DNA of 64,000 bases, from the NCBI RefSeq assembly GCF_028858725.1, contig NC_084789.1, positions 40,465,211 to 40,529,210 on the forward strand. The letters are read 5' to 3'. Positions 31,725 through 42,906 of the stretch are shown piece after piece. The notes beneath the pieces are model-generated. The model was not told the origin of the DNA. It worked only from the letters and a program-made list of their open reading frames with translations, and made no database searches. A program made the translations under genes and the position numbers. The stretch's first letter is position 1. Each line of letters begins with the position of its first letter. The DNA comes from Colius striatus. Its lineage: Eukaryota > Chordata > Aves > Coliiformes > Coliidae.

Positions 31725-33635
31725 CTATTGCCGTTGCCAAGTCCACTCCTGCACTCCCTGAGGTTGCGGAGGAGAGGCAACCCAGGCACCCTGTACTTGT
31801 GTCATGACGCGCGGGGCAGTCGCGTTGGTTATCGAGTTTCCCAACACCCTGTGAAATCTCGAACAACAATCTCCTACCCTGTGACCAAACTTTCCACAAT
31901 GATCACAATTTCTTGCAAAGCCAGTGTTTCTTGTTTCTGCCGAGTTTGAAACTTTTGCTTTGTTTTTACACTGAGCTTTAGTGTGACCAATTTTTCCGCA
32001 TTTAAAACACTTTAATCTTCTACCTTCACACCCTTGGTATGCTAAAGGCTTTACTGCTGCAGCAAAAGCATTGGCTAAAAGCTCCGCTTGTTCCTCATTA
32101 GACCCTATCCGTGAGCAGGCTTCTAACATCTCAGCAAGCGTAGCAGATTTAGGCAATGTATGAAGAATACGTTTGCAGTGTGAATTAGCATTCTCCAGTG
32201 CCAGCAATACTAAAAGTTTCTCTTTCACCTCATTATCTAAGTCTGGATGTTTTTCCAAGGCTTCTGTAAGCCTGTTTAAAAAAGACACATAGGTCTCCTT
32301 ATATTGTTGACGGATGGTGCTATAGGGTGGAACCGTCTTCCCTAGATCTGGCACACTTTTCAATGCTCGTAAAGCTAATGATTGAGACAGCTGCAAAGCC
32401 TGAACAACAAGCCTAGTCTGTACTTGTTCATTTGCAAAAGGATCTCTTCCCAACAACATTTCATGTGTTATACCAAATAACAGATCATTTTGCCCCCGGT
32501 TTAAATTTTCCACGGCAGCTTCATGACAAAGACGTTCCCAGTCATTAAGAAAATGAAGTCTTTGAGCTGGCGACAGCAACAACTGTACTATACGGTTAGT
32601 ATCTGATGGAGTTAACAACATACCCAGGAATATGTGTTGCAAAAAACCTTGAGAATAAGAAGAATTTAAACCATATTGAGTAACCACTTGTTTAAGCTCT
32701 TTTAACAATTGCCAGTCAAGGTTTACCCACTGATTTGATTGATTCTGATCTCCCATAATCCCAGGAAATGCCTCAGGTAACATAACCCCTTCTATTAAAG
32801 CATGTTTAACAATCTCTCTCCGTTTTTGTCCTGATTCAGGCAAAACTGGTTCCTGTTGTAGCGGTGCTGTTGAAGATTTCCTAGGAGCTGGAGTTGCTGG
32901 AGCAGCTTCTAGTCTCCATTTTTCAATATTCTTCTGTAATAGTTGCAATTTGTTATTCACTTCTTCCACCCATCCCTCCGGAGCTCCCTTAGGGCAGGCT
33001 GCAACCGGAGTCGGTGGAGCAAAGGGTGGTAAAGGCACGTCAGTAGTTAAGGCGCTAGGTGACGCTGTTTCACTAGTAAAGCGCACACTCCGCTCGTTTG
33101 CGGCGGTTCCCTCTGAAATGGCGGCGAGACAGGACCAGGCGGGGGGGGGAGGGGGCGCGCTCGGCTCCCTGGTCGGCGGCCCTGATACCCGCACCAGCAC
33201 TGTTGCTGATGTTTTTGGTGACTGCAATTCAAAATCTGGAGCAGCTGATTTATTAGAGTCATTATTCTTGGTAAGTCTCTCTCTCAAATGGTCTCTCGGT
33301 GCTCCCATTCACCCCCACCCTCGTTAGGATGACAGAGGCCCCAGCAAAATGGGACCCTTTAACTCTTGTAGAGTCTTGTAGATTAATCGCCAAGTGGTAG
33401 CAAAGCACTGTGCCTCCCGTGATCCTAGGCTCACCTCTTCCCATGGAGCACTGCCAAGGTTTTCCCAGATGGCGAGATCAAATGCTGTAGCTGAATCAGT
33501 TATTATTCCCTTTTCCCGACTCCACAGCAACAATCGGCCTAAAGCTGGTTTGTCATATTTAAGTCCTCTCTTAGAAAGTATATGTTGGAAGAGATTTACT
33601 TCTACTGCCTCTTCTTTACTTAATTTCTTTCCCAT
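31725..33635 (-). pseudogene. gag: ERV-B gag, right arm copy (more open)
   Basis: With nine Cs in the run near 33138 the reading frame is continuous from 33308 to 31725 (527 codons). It spans the proline-rich region, capsid, major homology region and both CCHC knuckles. Matrix (33635-33324) is in the same frame, separated only by the TAA at 33324-33326. This arm therefore has a single lesion in Gag where the left arm has two. The stop lies in a 60-bp block that also occurs in the L1c LTR. Confidence 0.9.
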
Positions 33636-33844
33636 GCTCCTCCCTCCCAGCCTCTCACCTCTATTTCGGTGTTCCACTGTACAGCGTTTTTCTTCTCGAG
33701 TCACTCCCAGGCTGTTTGCCTCCAACTCCCAGACTCTGTTGGTCTGTCACCGGCTGGACTTTCCCATTTTTTCTCCCACTCTCTTCTTCTTCTTCTTTTA
33801 ATGATTTAGTAAGTTCAATATGAACCTTAAAAAAGTTGGTTGGG

Positions 33845-33862
33845 GACCCTGTTCGGGCGCCA
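33845..33862 (-). other. ERV-B primer binding site, right arm copy
   Basis: Reverse complement of the tRNA-Lys-type site at 9040-9057, unchanged. Confidence 0.85.
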
Positions 33863-33864
33863 CT

Positions 33865-34372
33865 TGCAGGGACCACTTTGTGGGACAGGATTCACGGACC
33901 ACGCATCAGACAAATATGATGAATGCAGAAGCCGTTTATTTTAGCATTCATTCACATTATATATGTTATTCTTTTCTAAATACATGATGTATTCTATTAT
34001 GATTGGATAGCTCAGTCTATCATGCTCTGTTCACGCACCTAATATCAAAATATGATTTGTTAAGCTTAATAATGTTAATATCTTGATAGTAGCAGTTTCT
34101 ACATTCTTTTACCTAATTCTCGGGAAGTCAGAATGGGAAATAGAAGTGCCAGGCCTGAGGAAAATAAAAGGGACGAAGAAAAGGGTCCCGGGAACATTCC
34201 TCCAGATAGTCAGTTGGGAGGATGTTGAAAGCTGAGAAGACATGTTGGGTACTCAGGATACAGTACTGTTGTTTTATGTGGTCTAAAGAGATGAGGAAAC
34301 GAGTTTTGTCAGCATGAGTGTTTGTGGACCTTAGATTTTGATGCCTCCAAGCATCCAATTATTGACATCGAG
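33865..34372 (-). mobile_element. ERV-B 5' LTR, right arm copy (U3 start uncertain)
   Basis: Mirror of 8530-9037, with the same TATA-like and AATAAA elements on the minus strand. Here the LTR lies directly against ERV-C-side sequence. This supports the view that ERV-B inserted, in opposite orientation, into ERV-C before the duplication. Confidence 0.5.
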
Positions 34373-35439
34373 TGAACTCACCTGAAAACTTTCATAATAT
34401 ATAAATGATTATGTGTGTCATTTTGTTTTGGTTTTTGTTGTTGTCGTCCAGAGTGTAGTGGGCTTTTTGTGGTGGCTGAATGCATTGTCTTGTTTTCTGT
34501 GACATTTTGACGTAAACAGTAAAGTGGGACTGGTCTTTTTGTTAATGTCTGTGTCTTTCTCATTGTCCCTGTCATTTGACAAAATAAATGTAGTGTCACA
34601 GAGAGGATTGTTTTATAAACTAAACGTATCAGTTCAATTTAACGTTCCTGAATGAGGAAAAAAAAAAAAGAAAAATTAAAATTGTCTATTGAAAAAGAAA
34701 AGGAACTTGTGGGCTGAGGAAGACAGGAATTGATTTTGTTAACAGCATAGTGAAACCAGCTCCAACAAAAGGAGAAGGTGTTATTAAAACACTCATATAG
34801 AATAACAATATGATTTGTAAAGTCAAATTCTAATATCGCAAAGTCAAAACAAATTGTTTGTTGATAAGTTAAACACTTATCAGACTGTAGCCAAAAAGGC
34901 TGCAGTTCAGGTTGTATACTATAAACATTAGAGGAAAAAGAAAAAAATTAAGCTGCAACAATTGTGTGTGCTCTTAACTAAAGGCGCCTGCAGAGCCGGT
35001 CTCTGCACTGTGTGTATGAGGAGTGTGTTTGTGTAAAATGTTTTGCGATCAGTGAGTGAGTTTTTGTGGAAGGTTTTAACCCCTTGATATGCTATGTATG
35101 TGTGAGGAAGTCAGTGTGTGTTATTTTTTTTTTTATGTTCAGGATATAATCTAAAGTTGATGTTAAAATGTATGTGAAATTTATTTTGTTTGAAGAGAAA
35201 GGAAAGATAATTCACAGGAATGTGGGATGAAATTTTAATTTAGCCTCAGAATGACTATAGACTGAAATTATGGAAGTTGAGCAAATGGATAGAGTTTGTC
35301 GGATAATGGTTGGAAATTTGATGTGTGTGATTTGAATGTGAAGGAAGATAGGAGTGTATTGCATGGAACAAAGAAAGAGGCAGGAAAGGAGCCAGGGGAA
35401 GAAGTGTTGGGGGAAGGTAAAGGACAGCCTGGGCAGGCA
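34373..35439. other. AT-rich stretch, presumed degraded ERV-C 5' part
   Basis: Mirror of the 7446-8529 stretch. On the plus strand it precedes the ERV-C nucleocapsid, where gag leader, matrix and capsid should be. I cannot recognise any gag motif in it. Confidence 0.45.
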
Positions 35440-35449
35440 GTGTAGATTG

Positions 35450-35720
35450 TTTCCTCCCCAGGGAGATGTTTTAAGTGTGGGGAAGCGGGGCACTTTGAGA
35501 GAGAATGCCCCAAGTCGAAGGAAAAAGAAAAGGTGATGTCATTACTGGCTTTTGAAGAAACTGAATGGAGAGATCTGGAGTTTCATAATTAGAAGTCCCA
35601 TTGGGAGCCCTTGATAAATCTAAAGGTGGGATCCCAGGAAGAAGAGGTGGTCCTCTTGGTTGACACAGTAGTGGCCAGAATCTCATTAAACTTTATACCC
35701 TATGGGGCAAAGTTTTCAAC
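35450..35720 (+). pseudogene. gag: ERV-C nucleocapsid and protease start
   Basis: A CCHC knuckle CFKCGKRGHFEREC with basic flank (PKSKEKEK) crosses the inverted-repeat boundary in frame. After a stop near 35590 the frame reads EPLINLKVG and VVLLVDTVVARISL. The catalytic DTG is DTV, so the protease is dead, and reading is lost by about 35740. Confidence 0.8.
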
Positions 35721-35754
35721 AAATAAAAATCTCTGGAGTTAAAGGAGAGAGATT

Positions 35755-35822
35755 TTCTTTCATTTTCATTTCTTTCATTTTCATTTCTTTCATTTTCATT
35801 TCTTTCATTTTCATTTCTTTCA
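35755..35822 (+). repeat. 15-bp microsatellite at an ERV-C deletion junction
   Basis: The unit CTTTCATTTTCATTT is repeated between four and five times. It sits where protease ends and the C-terminal part of reverse transcriptase begins, so the N-terminal reverse transcriptase is missing exactly across the repeat. Confidence 0.85.
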
Positions 35823-35884
35823 GTTTAAATTGATGTTATTAAGATTAAGAAAGAATATAAGAACAAATAAAATCTGATAGTCCT

Positions 35885-37900
35885 TCTTCTGATGTTATTT
35901 TACTTCAGTATATTGATGACTTTTTAATTTCAGGCAAAGAAAACAAAGTGGCAAAAGAAGCCACAGATTTTTTTTGTTGATTATTAAGCTTTTTAGGAGA
36001 CCAAGAAGTATCAAAATCCAAATTGCAGTCTCTCAAAAAGGAAGTTAGATATTTTGAACATTTTATTTGTGAAGGGAAACAGAATGAATCCAGAGAGAAT
36101 AAAGAGAGTTGTGGAATTTCCCTTCTTGCAAACAAACAAACAAAAAGGAATTAAGAAAATGTTTGTGATTAACTGACTATGGCCCTCTGTGGATAAACTT
36201 TTATGCACAGAAAACAAATGGGTTAGATTCAAAATTGCTAAATGAAGAGACAAATGTTTTAACTTGGACAGAAGGAGAAGTAAAGCTAATCCAGGAATCA
36301 AAACAAAGTGTAATCACCACTCCTGTGTTAGCACTGTCTTCCTTAGGTAAACCACTTGTTTTGTTTGTCACAGTAGATAAGGGAGTGTTAACTCAAGAAT
36401 GGGGGGGGATGAATGACAACCAATAGCACGTATATATCCAAACTTCTGGATCCCGTATTGAGGGGATGGCCAGAATGTGTACAGGCAAAAACTGCCACTG
36501 CCTCTTAGTAGAGGAAAGCAGAAAACTAAAGTTCGGAGTGATATTAGTAATAAATACCTCCCAATAAGTGAAAACTATTTTAACTCAAAAAGCTGAAATG
36601 TGGCTAACCCATTCTAGAATATTGATATAAAAGACAATGTTCTCAACTTTAATCTTGACTACCAGCCAGTCCACTTCTCTATGGAAGGGAGTCATGAAAT
36701 GTAAAAACTTTGAACACAATTGTTAAGATATAATAGAGTATCAGTGTGACCTGAATTGAAAGAAATACCTTTACATACAGGCCTTGGGAGTAATTCAAGG
36801 CAAAAGGCATAATGGCTATGCAATTGTTGAAGGAATGACTCAAGAGACAAAAGAAGCAGGGCGATTACCAAATACCTGGTCAGCCCAGACATACGAATTA
36901 TATGCTTTAAACAGAACCTTACAATTGTGAGAAGGAAAAGATGAACATTTTATATTGATTCAAGGTATGCCTCTGAAGTGGTATAAACTTTTGGAAAGGC
37001 ATGAGAAGAGGTTTACTCAATAGCAAGGGAAACGTATTAGTACATGGAGAAGTAATTAAACAGGTATTAAAGAATTTATCACTTCCAAATGAGATTGCAG
37101 TGGTCCACGTGAATGGGCATCAAAACCGGAATTCTTTTAGGGCCAGGGGAAACAGACTGGCCAATGAAGCAGCCAAAGAGGCAACATTAAGCCATGAGAT
37201 TGTGAGTATGTATAATCTCACTCCCCATGTACCTGCACCAAAGGCAACTCCTGTGTTTACAGAAAAAGAGAGTTGAAAGACATTGAGACAAAGGGGAGAT
37301 GGATCCTCCCAGATGGAAAAGAGATGTTAAATGAACAAGCTATGATGGAAATAATGGCTATTTTACATCAAGGAAGTCACTGGGATATGCAAGCAATATG
37401 TGATTTAGCTTTATGAAAATATGTATGTGTAGGAATGTATACAGTGGCCAAACAGATTTGTGAATGATGTGTCATTTGTAAGAAAAAAAAACCAAACAAA
37501 CAAAAAAAACCCCACAAAGGGTCCTGAGGAAATAATCCCCAGGAAGGAGAGAACCTGGCCTAAGGCCCTTTAAACCAAAGATATTTATTAAAAGAATTAG
37601 ATACTGGGGTTGTCACTTTGTCTTTCCTCTGGAAAAAGGGCTTTTGGCCCAAACACCACCTCTTGAGTTTGCAGCCCACACCATCCAGCCTGAAGGGCAG
37701 ATCTTGATCAAGTCCTGAAAAGAAACCAAACTGCAATCCGAACGGGAAGGCCTGTTCCAGGTGTTACTGACCACTGAGACAGCAGTAAGAACGGCTAAAA
37801 AAGACTGGACTCATTACATCAAACTCAGAGGACTCTCCACTCGAGGATGGACAGTGACACATATGTCAGACTACAAACCCCTTGTGTCTTAAACTAAAGA
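35885..37900 (+). pseudogene. pol: ERV-C pol remnants
   Basis: Reverse transcriptase resumes at the catalytic box (LQYIDDFLISGKENK near 35910). Connection-domain traces follow (ALSSLGKPLVLFVTVDKGVL, LTQEWGG at 36330-36410). RNase H is split by stops: YELYALNRTLQL near 36900, and 37001-37276 open with IAVVHVNGHQNRNSFRARGN. Integrase shows only the zinc-finger part (HQGSHWD, CVICKKK) and then, after a deletion of the catalytic core, the C-terminal domain (FQVLLTTETAVRTAKKDW near 37760). Heavily decayed. Confidence 0.8.
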
Positions 37901-37904
37901 AGCA

Positions 37905-39675
37905 ATAAGAATCCAATGGAAACAAGGGCACTCAATATTACTAACTGATGAGGTGGTGGTAGCAGAAATGTCATTAATTGTTGAAAATGAGGGGGATCAT
38001 TGGAATTATGGGCTATTGTTTGTTGGAAATCCAGGGGACAGCATCATGACCACTGGAGTGGGACAAAGTAGTATTCGGTTAAACTATGGGTAAATGTAAC
38101 TGACAGGGAGGGTCCACAAACTATACAGTTTGATGCTTGTCAAATATTGGACTGTGGGAATTTGAATAGTCAAAGACAACTTAGTAACCGTGATAAATAC
38201 TTGTGTCCAGAATATAGTAAGCATGCAGAAAGAATGCCACCTTGCATTGGATGGAATAGTGTTTGGTTCACAACTGCTCTTAATGGATGGACTGCTCCAG
38301 AGTCAAAATAAAACCATGGGACCCGCCAAATGACCCAAAGATTGTAACTATAACTGAAGTAAGCAATCTGACGCAAACATTTGAGATTGAAACAGGATAT
38401 GGATATGCAAATGCCTGGATTGAATGTATACGGTAAAAAGCCTGAATCACAGTGATTGTTGTGCATGTGCTTCAGGGAGACCCACTGCACAGGTAGTTCC
38501 CTTTCCTTTGGGATGGAGTAAAGGACCACAGGGAATGAGATGTATGATTGCCCTATACCAAGAAAAGACTGCATGGGGAAAAGAGAGCTACAAACCTCTT
38601 TCACTGTTATTTCCTGCTCTGCAGAGCAAAGACATCACAGTACCTCCTGTTGTCTCTACAGTGACCGGTAACCACACAGCTTGTCTCTCATGACAGGGTG
38701 GAGGGGCTACCGGGTATCTCAGAGATCTGGAAATGTGTACTGAGTCACTGAACGTGACTGAGGGTAAAGCAGGAAATTACTCGGCTGTGAGTATCCCCAG
38801 GACAGATCTATAGTGGTATTGTGGAGGAAAAATCCTGAGGCCCGTGCTCCCTCCAAATTGGAAAGGCACATGTGCCCTTGTTCAATTGGCTGTTCCATTT
38901 ACCCTGGCATTTGAAAGAGAACCATGAATGAAAAGAAATTTAGGGGTGTCATTCAATGACAGGATCTATATTGATTCAATTGGAGTTCCCAGGGAGGTAC
39001 CTGATGAACATAAAGCACGAAATCAAATAGCAGCAGGGTTTGAATCTTCCCTATTTTGGTGGGTAACAATAAATAAGAATGTGGATTGGATAAACAATCA
39101 GCAGCAGTTTATAAATTACACCAGAGATGCAATCAGAGGAATCGCAGAACAACTAGATGCAACTAGCAGAATGGCATGGGAGAACAGAATAGATCTAGAT
39201 ATGATATTGGCAGAAAAAGGAGGGGTCTGTGTAATGTTAGGAGACAAATGTTGCACTTTCATACCAAACAATACAGCACCAGATGGAACCATAACCAGAG
39301 CATTACAGGGACTTACCACACTAGCAGAGGAATTGGCTGAGAATTTAGGGATAGATAACTATTATGGGATGGTTGGAATCATGGTTTGGGAAATGGAAAG
39401 AAATGGTAATATCTGTGGTTACATCTCTGATAGTAGTTGCAGGGATATTAACAGCAGTTGGATGCTGTATAATCCCATGTGTTAGGGGGCTTGTACAAAG
39501 ATTAATTGAAACTGTGATATCTAAACAAATGCCCTTAGATCCGCCTCCCTACCATGAGAAAATGTTTCTCCTTAAGGAGCACGAAGAAGATCAAGAAGAG
39601 ATAGAGTTAAAGAATAACTGTGAAATAATGTTGTCTAACCTGGAAGAGTCATTGCAAAAAGCAACAAATGTGTAA
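37905..39675 (+). pseudogene. env: ERV-C env
   Basis: The surface subunit is shredded but recognisable (HSDCCACASGRPTAQVVPF, LWWYCGG-like WYCGGKILRPVLPPNWKGTC near 38810). The transmembrane subunit is open at 38928-39485: heptad region, immunosuppressive-type LDMILAEKGG, and the CX6CC loop (CVMLGDKCC) of gamma-type envelopes. A frameshift near 39366 leads to the membrane-proximal WLESWFGKWK, the anchor (39380-39490) and a tail with DPPPYHEKM, ending at 39675. The transmembrane part is the best-preserved piece of ERV-C. Confidence 0.85.
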
Positions 39676-40191
39676 AAAAAAGGAGGGGATTTTGTGAGAA
39701 ATGCTGATGTTGTTTTTGCAGAATTAGAAAAGAAATGAAGACAAATAATTGGGTTTTTTTTCTATTATCTGTTTCTGTATAGTATCGATCAGCGAACTGG
39801 CCTTGTCCTTTTCTGTATAGTGTAAATCAGTGAATTGGCCCTGGGACTGTTATTTGTTTCTATGTAGCAACTAACATCTGTTTGTTTGAAGTGTTAATTA
39901 GAGTTTAAATCTTAGGACTGTGGGGGGAATTGATGATAGGATACAAAAACCAGACATCCTCTGGGGAGGATTTTTAGGCGCCTCAAGAAGTTGTAAATCT
40001 TGGAGTACCTAATCAATGGAGAAACAAGGGAGGAACCTTGTGGCTGGGATAGGGAATAAAAAGCTGAATATTGTATCTATCAGCTGTGCCTACTAGCTAG
40101 GACACCTGCTCTTGCAAGAACGCTTAATAAAAGTGCTTCACTGCAGAGTCTGACCTGAGTCTTTCGCGAGAAAGCTTGTTTTGTTCTTCAC
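39674..40191 (+). mobile_element. ERV-C polypurine tract and 3' LTR
   Basis: The purine tract AAAAAAAAGGAGGGGA at 39674-39690 precedes the LTR, which starts TGTGAGAAAT at 39693 and ends TTCACA at 40191 (499 bp). U3 holds an imperfect duplication of about 45 bp (CTGTATAGT units near 39774 and 39812). GGAATAAAAAGC near 40052 is TATA-like, and AATAAA is at 40126-40131. Confidence 0.85.
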
Positions 40192-41451
40192 ACCAGGACT
40201 ATCTTCTCTCTCCTGTGTAGGCAGAGTCCATGTCCCCCACACTCCTCAGCCCCCCTTCTCCCCTCCCAGCCAGCACAGGGACCCTGCACCCAGTGCTGCT
40301 CTGGAGCCCCTGCCCTGCCTGGCACTGCTGCGCAGTGGCTGTGACTCGGAGTAAAGGCACCAGCCTTGACATGATGTTCAAGCAGGGACCAAACCCAAAC
40401 AGGTGCCCAGCCCTGCTCAGGCTGCAGCACCTTATTAGGCCTTGGCAGCACTGAGCACCTGCTGCAGAGACTGTTGTGTTTGCGGACAGAGGCAGCAAGG
40501 CAGCACCAGCGGCTGGCAGGGAGTGTGGGGCATGGGGACATTCTTGCTTCACAGCCCTGGGGGCTATCTGCTCCCCACCTCACCAGGCACAGCACCTCCA
40601 GGTCCCCATCCCAGCATCATCCTGTGAGATAGAGAGGAGCCAGGCTAGTGCACCCCATAGCCATGCTGCTCCCAATCCTGATCACAGCCCTGTAGCCAAG
40701 CAGAGGGGCTTGGTGTGTGGTGTTCGATGCTCAGTGTTTGGAGCCCATGCAGCTCCCCTGACTGCGAAAGCTCCATGCCCCCAGCCCTAAGGCTCTGTGG
40801 ACTCCCAGCATTTCTTTCAGAGAGAGCTGGAGACCTCCAGCCAAGGGTGGCCCTGATGGAGCTGGGAGATGCAGGACCATTTGCGCCCACTGTGGGACAC
40901 TGACTGCACATGCTGCAGGGCACAGATATTGCACCCACCACAGGACCCCAGCTGCTGCTCTTGCAGCCTGGTGTCCAGCTGACCAGTGACCCGCTCTCCA
41001 TCCCCTCACAGTGCTAGGCACCAGTAGCTGGGCAGACCCCACAGAGCACCCAGCTGCTCTCACCATGGCCAATGAGACTTGCTCTCAGACAGCCTCTTCC
41101 TCCACTCCCCTCTTGACTGGTTTTATTTCTCATTTCCAGGCAACATCTCCTCCCCAGCCCTACCTCGCCTTGGTTCCAGAAGCTCCTCTTTGGCCCTGGC
41201 TCCCTTTCCTGCAGTTCCTGGCTGCTCTCCTTGCCCCTGGGGCAGAGAGTGGCTGTGTGGGTGCTCAGCCCCAATGGATGCGACCTGTGGGGTGCAGGTG
41301 CCAGGGCAGGCCAAAAGCGTGTCGGGCAGTGCAGGGGGCGTAGTGATAACCATGGTTGCTGTGCGGCAGCTGTGTTGCAAGAGTAGACAGCGTGGACAAG
41401 TGGAATGAGCCAAGCACCCCCATCCCGCTGCCATGGCCCCAAGGCAGTGGC
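40192..41451. other. GC-rich sequence upstream of the collagen gene
   Basis: The base composition changes sharply to GC-rich immediately after the ERV-C LTR. Many ORFs run on both strands but none shows a domain. This may be the 5' flank or an early intron of the collagen gene. No promoter motif is clear. Confidence 0.45.
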
Positions 41452-42667
41452 ATGGGGTCCAGCAGCACCCAGCACCTCCTCCAAGCACTCTGCATCCTCT
41501 TGGTGCTAGTCAGATGCCTGCCTGTTGCCACGGCCCAGTGGTTTAACCTGGGCTTGGAAGACACCACACTGGATCCGGACACCAGCCCCACAGCACCCAC
41601 CCTGGATGGGGCAGAAGGTAGGAATGGTAGATCGGGGCCATGGCTTCCTCGGCACCCCCAGCTCCTGTACCTCAGCAAGGAGGGGGCACATCTGGCATAA
41701 GGCTGGAGGGTGAGGTGAGGGGTAATGGGATCCAGGACTGCTGGTGGCACTACTGTGGCCTCAGTGAGTGCCAAGAACTGGGAGTACTGTGCCACTCTAG
41801 TACCCCTCTGGCCCTCCCACCTCATCACCCCTTTGCTCCTGCAGACAGAGACACTGTCAGCGTGGAGCCCACACAGAAGGTGCTGCTAAGCAAATCTCCA
41901 CTGGCAATGGCCCCCCGATGCCAAGAGACCCCCTCACCAGGGGGGCAGCGAAGGGCCCAGGCCATGCCCTGCTCTGCACACAAAGCCAGGTGCCTTTCCC
42001 TGGGCAGCATCCTCCCATCTCTAACTCCCCCAACCCTCCCGAAACTCCCCAGCTGCCACTGAGCCCCTTGCCTCATCCTTCCCTTTATTTGTGCACTGCC
42101 CAGGCAGGGCACAGTACACTGCTCCAGCCCTGAGCCGCAGCTCAGACATCTCTGCCCCCTTGGAAAAGAGCCACTGCAGCTCCTGTCATCCCCCCACATG
42201 GCAAAGCCCCACAGCAGCACTGGGACTTGACCCCTATCCCAAGCTGTGAGCAGCCATAGCTGCAGGAGGGTCTCATATCTCCCCAAGCCCCACACTGAGC
42301 TCTCCCATCTGTCCCAGCAGCACCGACCCACTGTCTCCCCGGAGATCTTCAAGGGGAGCACGGATGACGAGTTCCTGCAAATCAAGGTGGTGGAGGAGTC
42401 TTGGTCCCAGGTGAGGGGATGGTGCTGCAGGAGATGGGGACAGTGCTCCAGGGTCTCACACTCCTCTCCTCTGCACAGATGACGGCAAAGGGTGCCCCCA
42501 GCCCCAGAGACAGACCCTGCCCTCCAGCTGAGATGTGGGTGCAGGGCACCCATGCCAGATCATGCAGCCAGGGCTCCCATCCTGCAGCAAACCGCTCTCT
42601 CCTTCTCCAGGTGCACAACGGCTCTGACTGCATCTGCCCTGTGTGTCCCAGCCTTCCTGGCCCCAAG
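41452..42667 (+). pseudogene. Collagen exons 1-4: signal peptide and N-terminal region
   Basis: Exon 1 (41452-41617) starts MGSSSTQHLLQ, has a leucine-rich signal peptide likely cut before QWFNLGLEDTT, and ends at a GTAGGA donor. Exon 2 (from 41845, after CTCCTGCAG) joins in phase and reads DRDTVSVEPTQKVLLSKSPL. Its end near 41989 is uncertain. Exon 3 (42321-42410) reads EIFKGSTDDEFLQIKVVEES between AG and GTGAGG. Exon 4 (42611-42667) reads VHNGSDCICPVCPSLPGPK, closing with the first collagen-like triplets. All four are open. Confidence 0.65.
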
Positions 42668-42906
42668 GTGCGGTGGTCATCCTTGGGGAGAGGCTGGGGG
42701 AGGGAGATGGAGACCAACAGGGACCCACTGAGAGAAATTCCACCACTCTTTTGGCCGTGAAAAACATTTTCTGCTCAGAATTTGGACTCTTTACTATGGA
42801 GTCTGTGTTGGGAGGTAACTCAGGTGTTCCCTGGGGGCAGCAGATCCCTGTGGTGGGCACTGGTAAAGGAAAATGCCAGAAGTCAGGCTCTGTCTTTCCC
42901 TGACAG

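Larger units (their letters stand above)
27417..35516. repeat. Right arm of the 8.1-kb inverted repeat
   Basis: Reverse complement of 7386-15486. At its outer edge (35516) it runs without a break into the rest of ERV-C: the zinc-knuckle reading frame crosses the boundary intact, which suggests that edge is the original arrangement. At its inner edge (27417) the CR1 is cut and switches to different, weakly CR1-like sequence. It has nine Cs in the gag run near 33138 where the left arm has ten. Confidence 0.95.
35440..40191 (+). mobile_element. ERV-C: degraded gammaretrovirus-like provirus
   Basis: Nucleocapsid, protease, partial reverse transcriptase, RNase H, integrase ends, envelope, polypurine tract and a 3' LTR (39693-40191) lie in order on the plus strand. 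Large parts of reverse transcriptase and the integrase core are deleted. The 5' end is either within the inverted repeat or at the LTR fragment at 7187. The sequence after the 3' LTR (CCAGGACT) does not match the flank before 7187, so no target duplication can be assigned. Confidence 0.82.

Noticed and set aside
7386..35516. Two independent ERV-B insertions as the source of the inverted repeat
   Set aside because: Both arms share the same CR1 junction, the same stops and the flanking AT-rich sequence, which requires one duplication.
35755..35822. Coding interpretation of the phenylalanine/histidine-rich repeat
   Set aside because: It is a 15-bp microsatellite between disrupted protease and RT fragments; the reading frame has no support.
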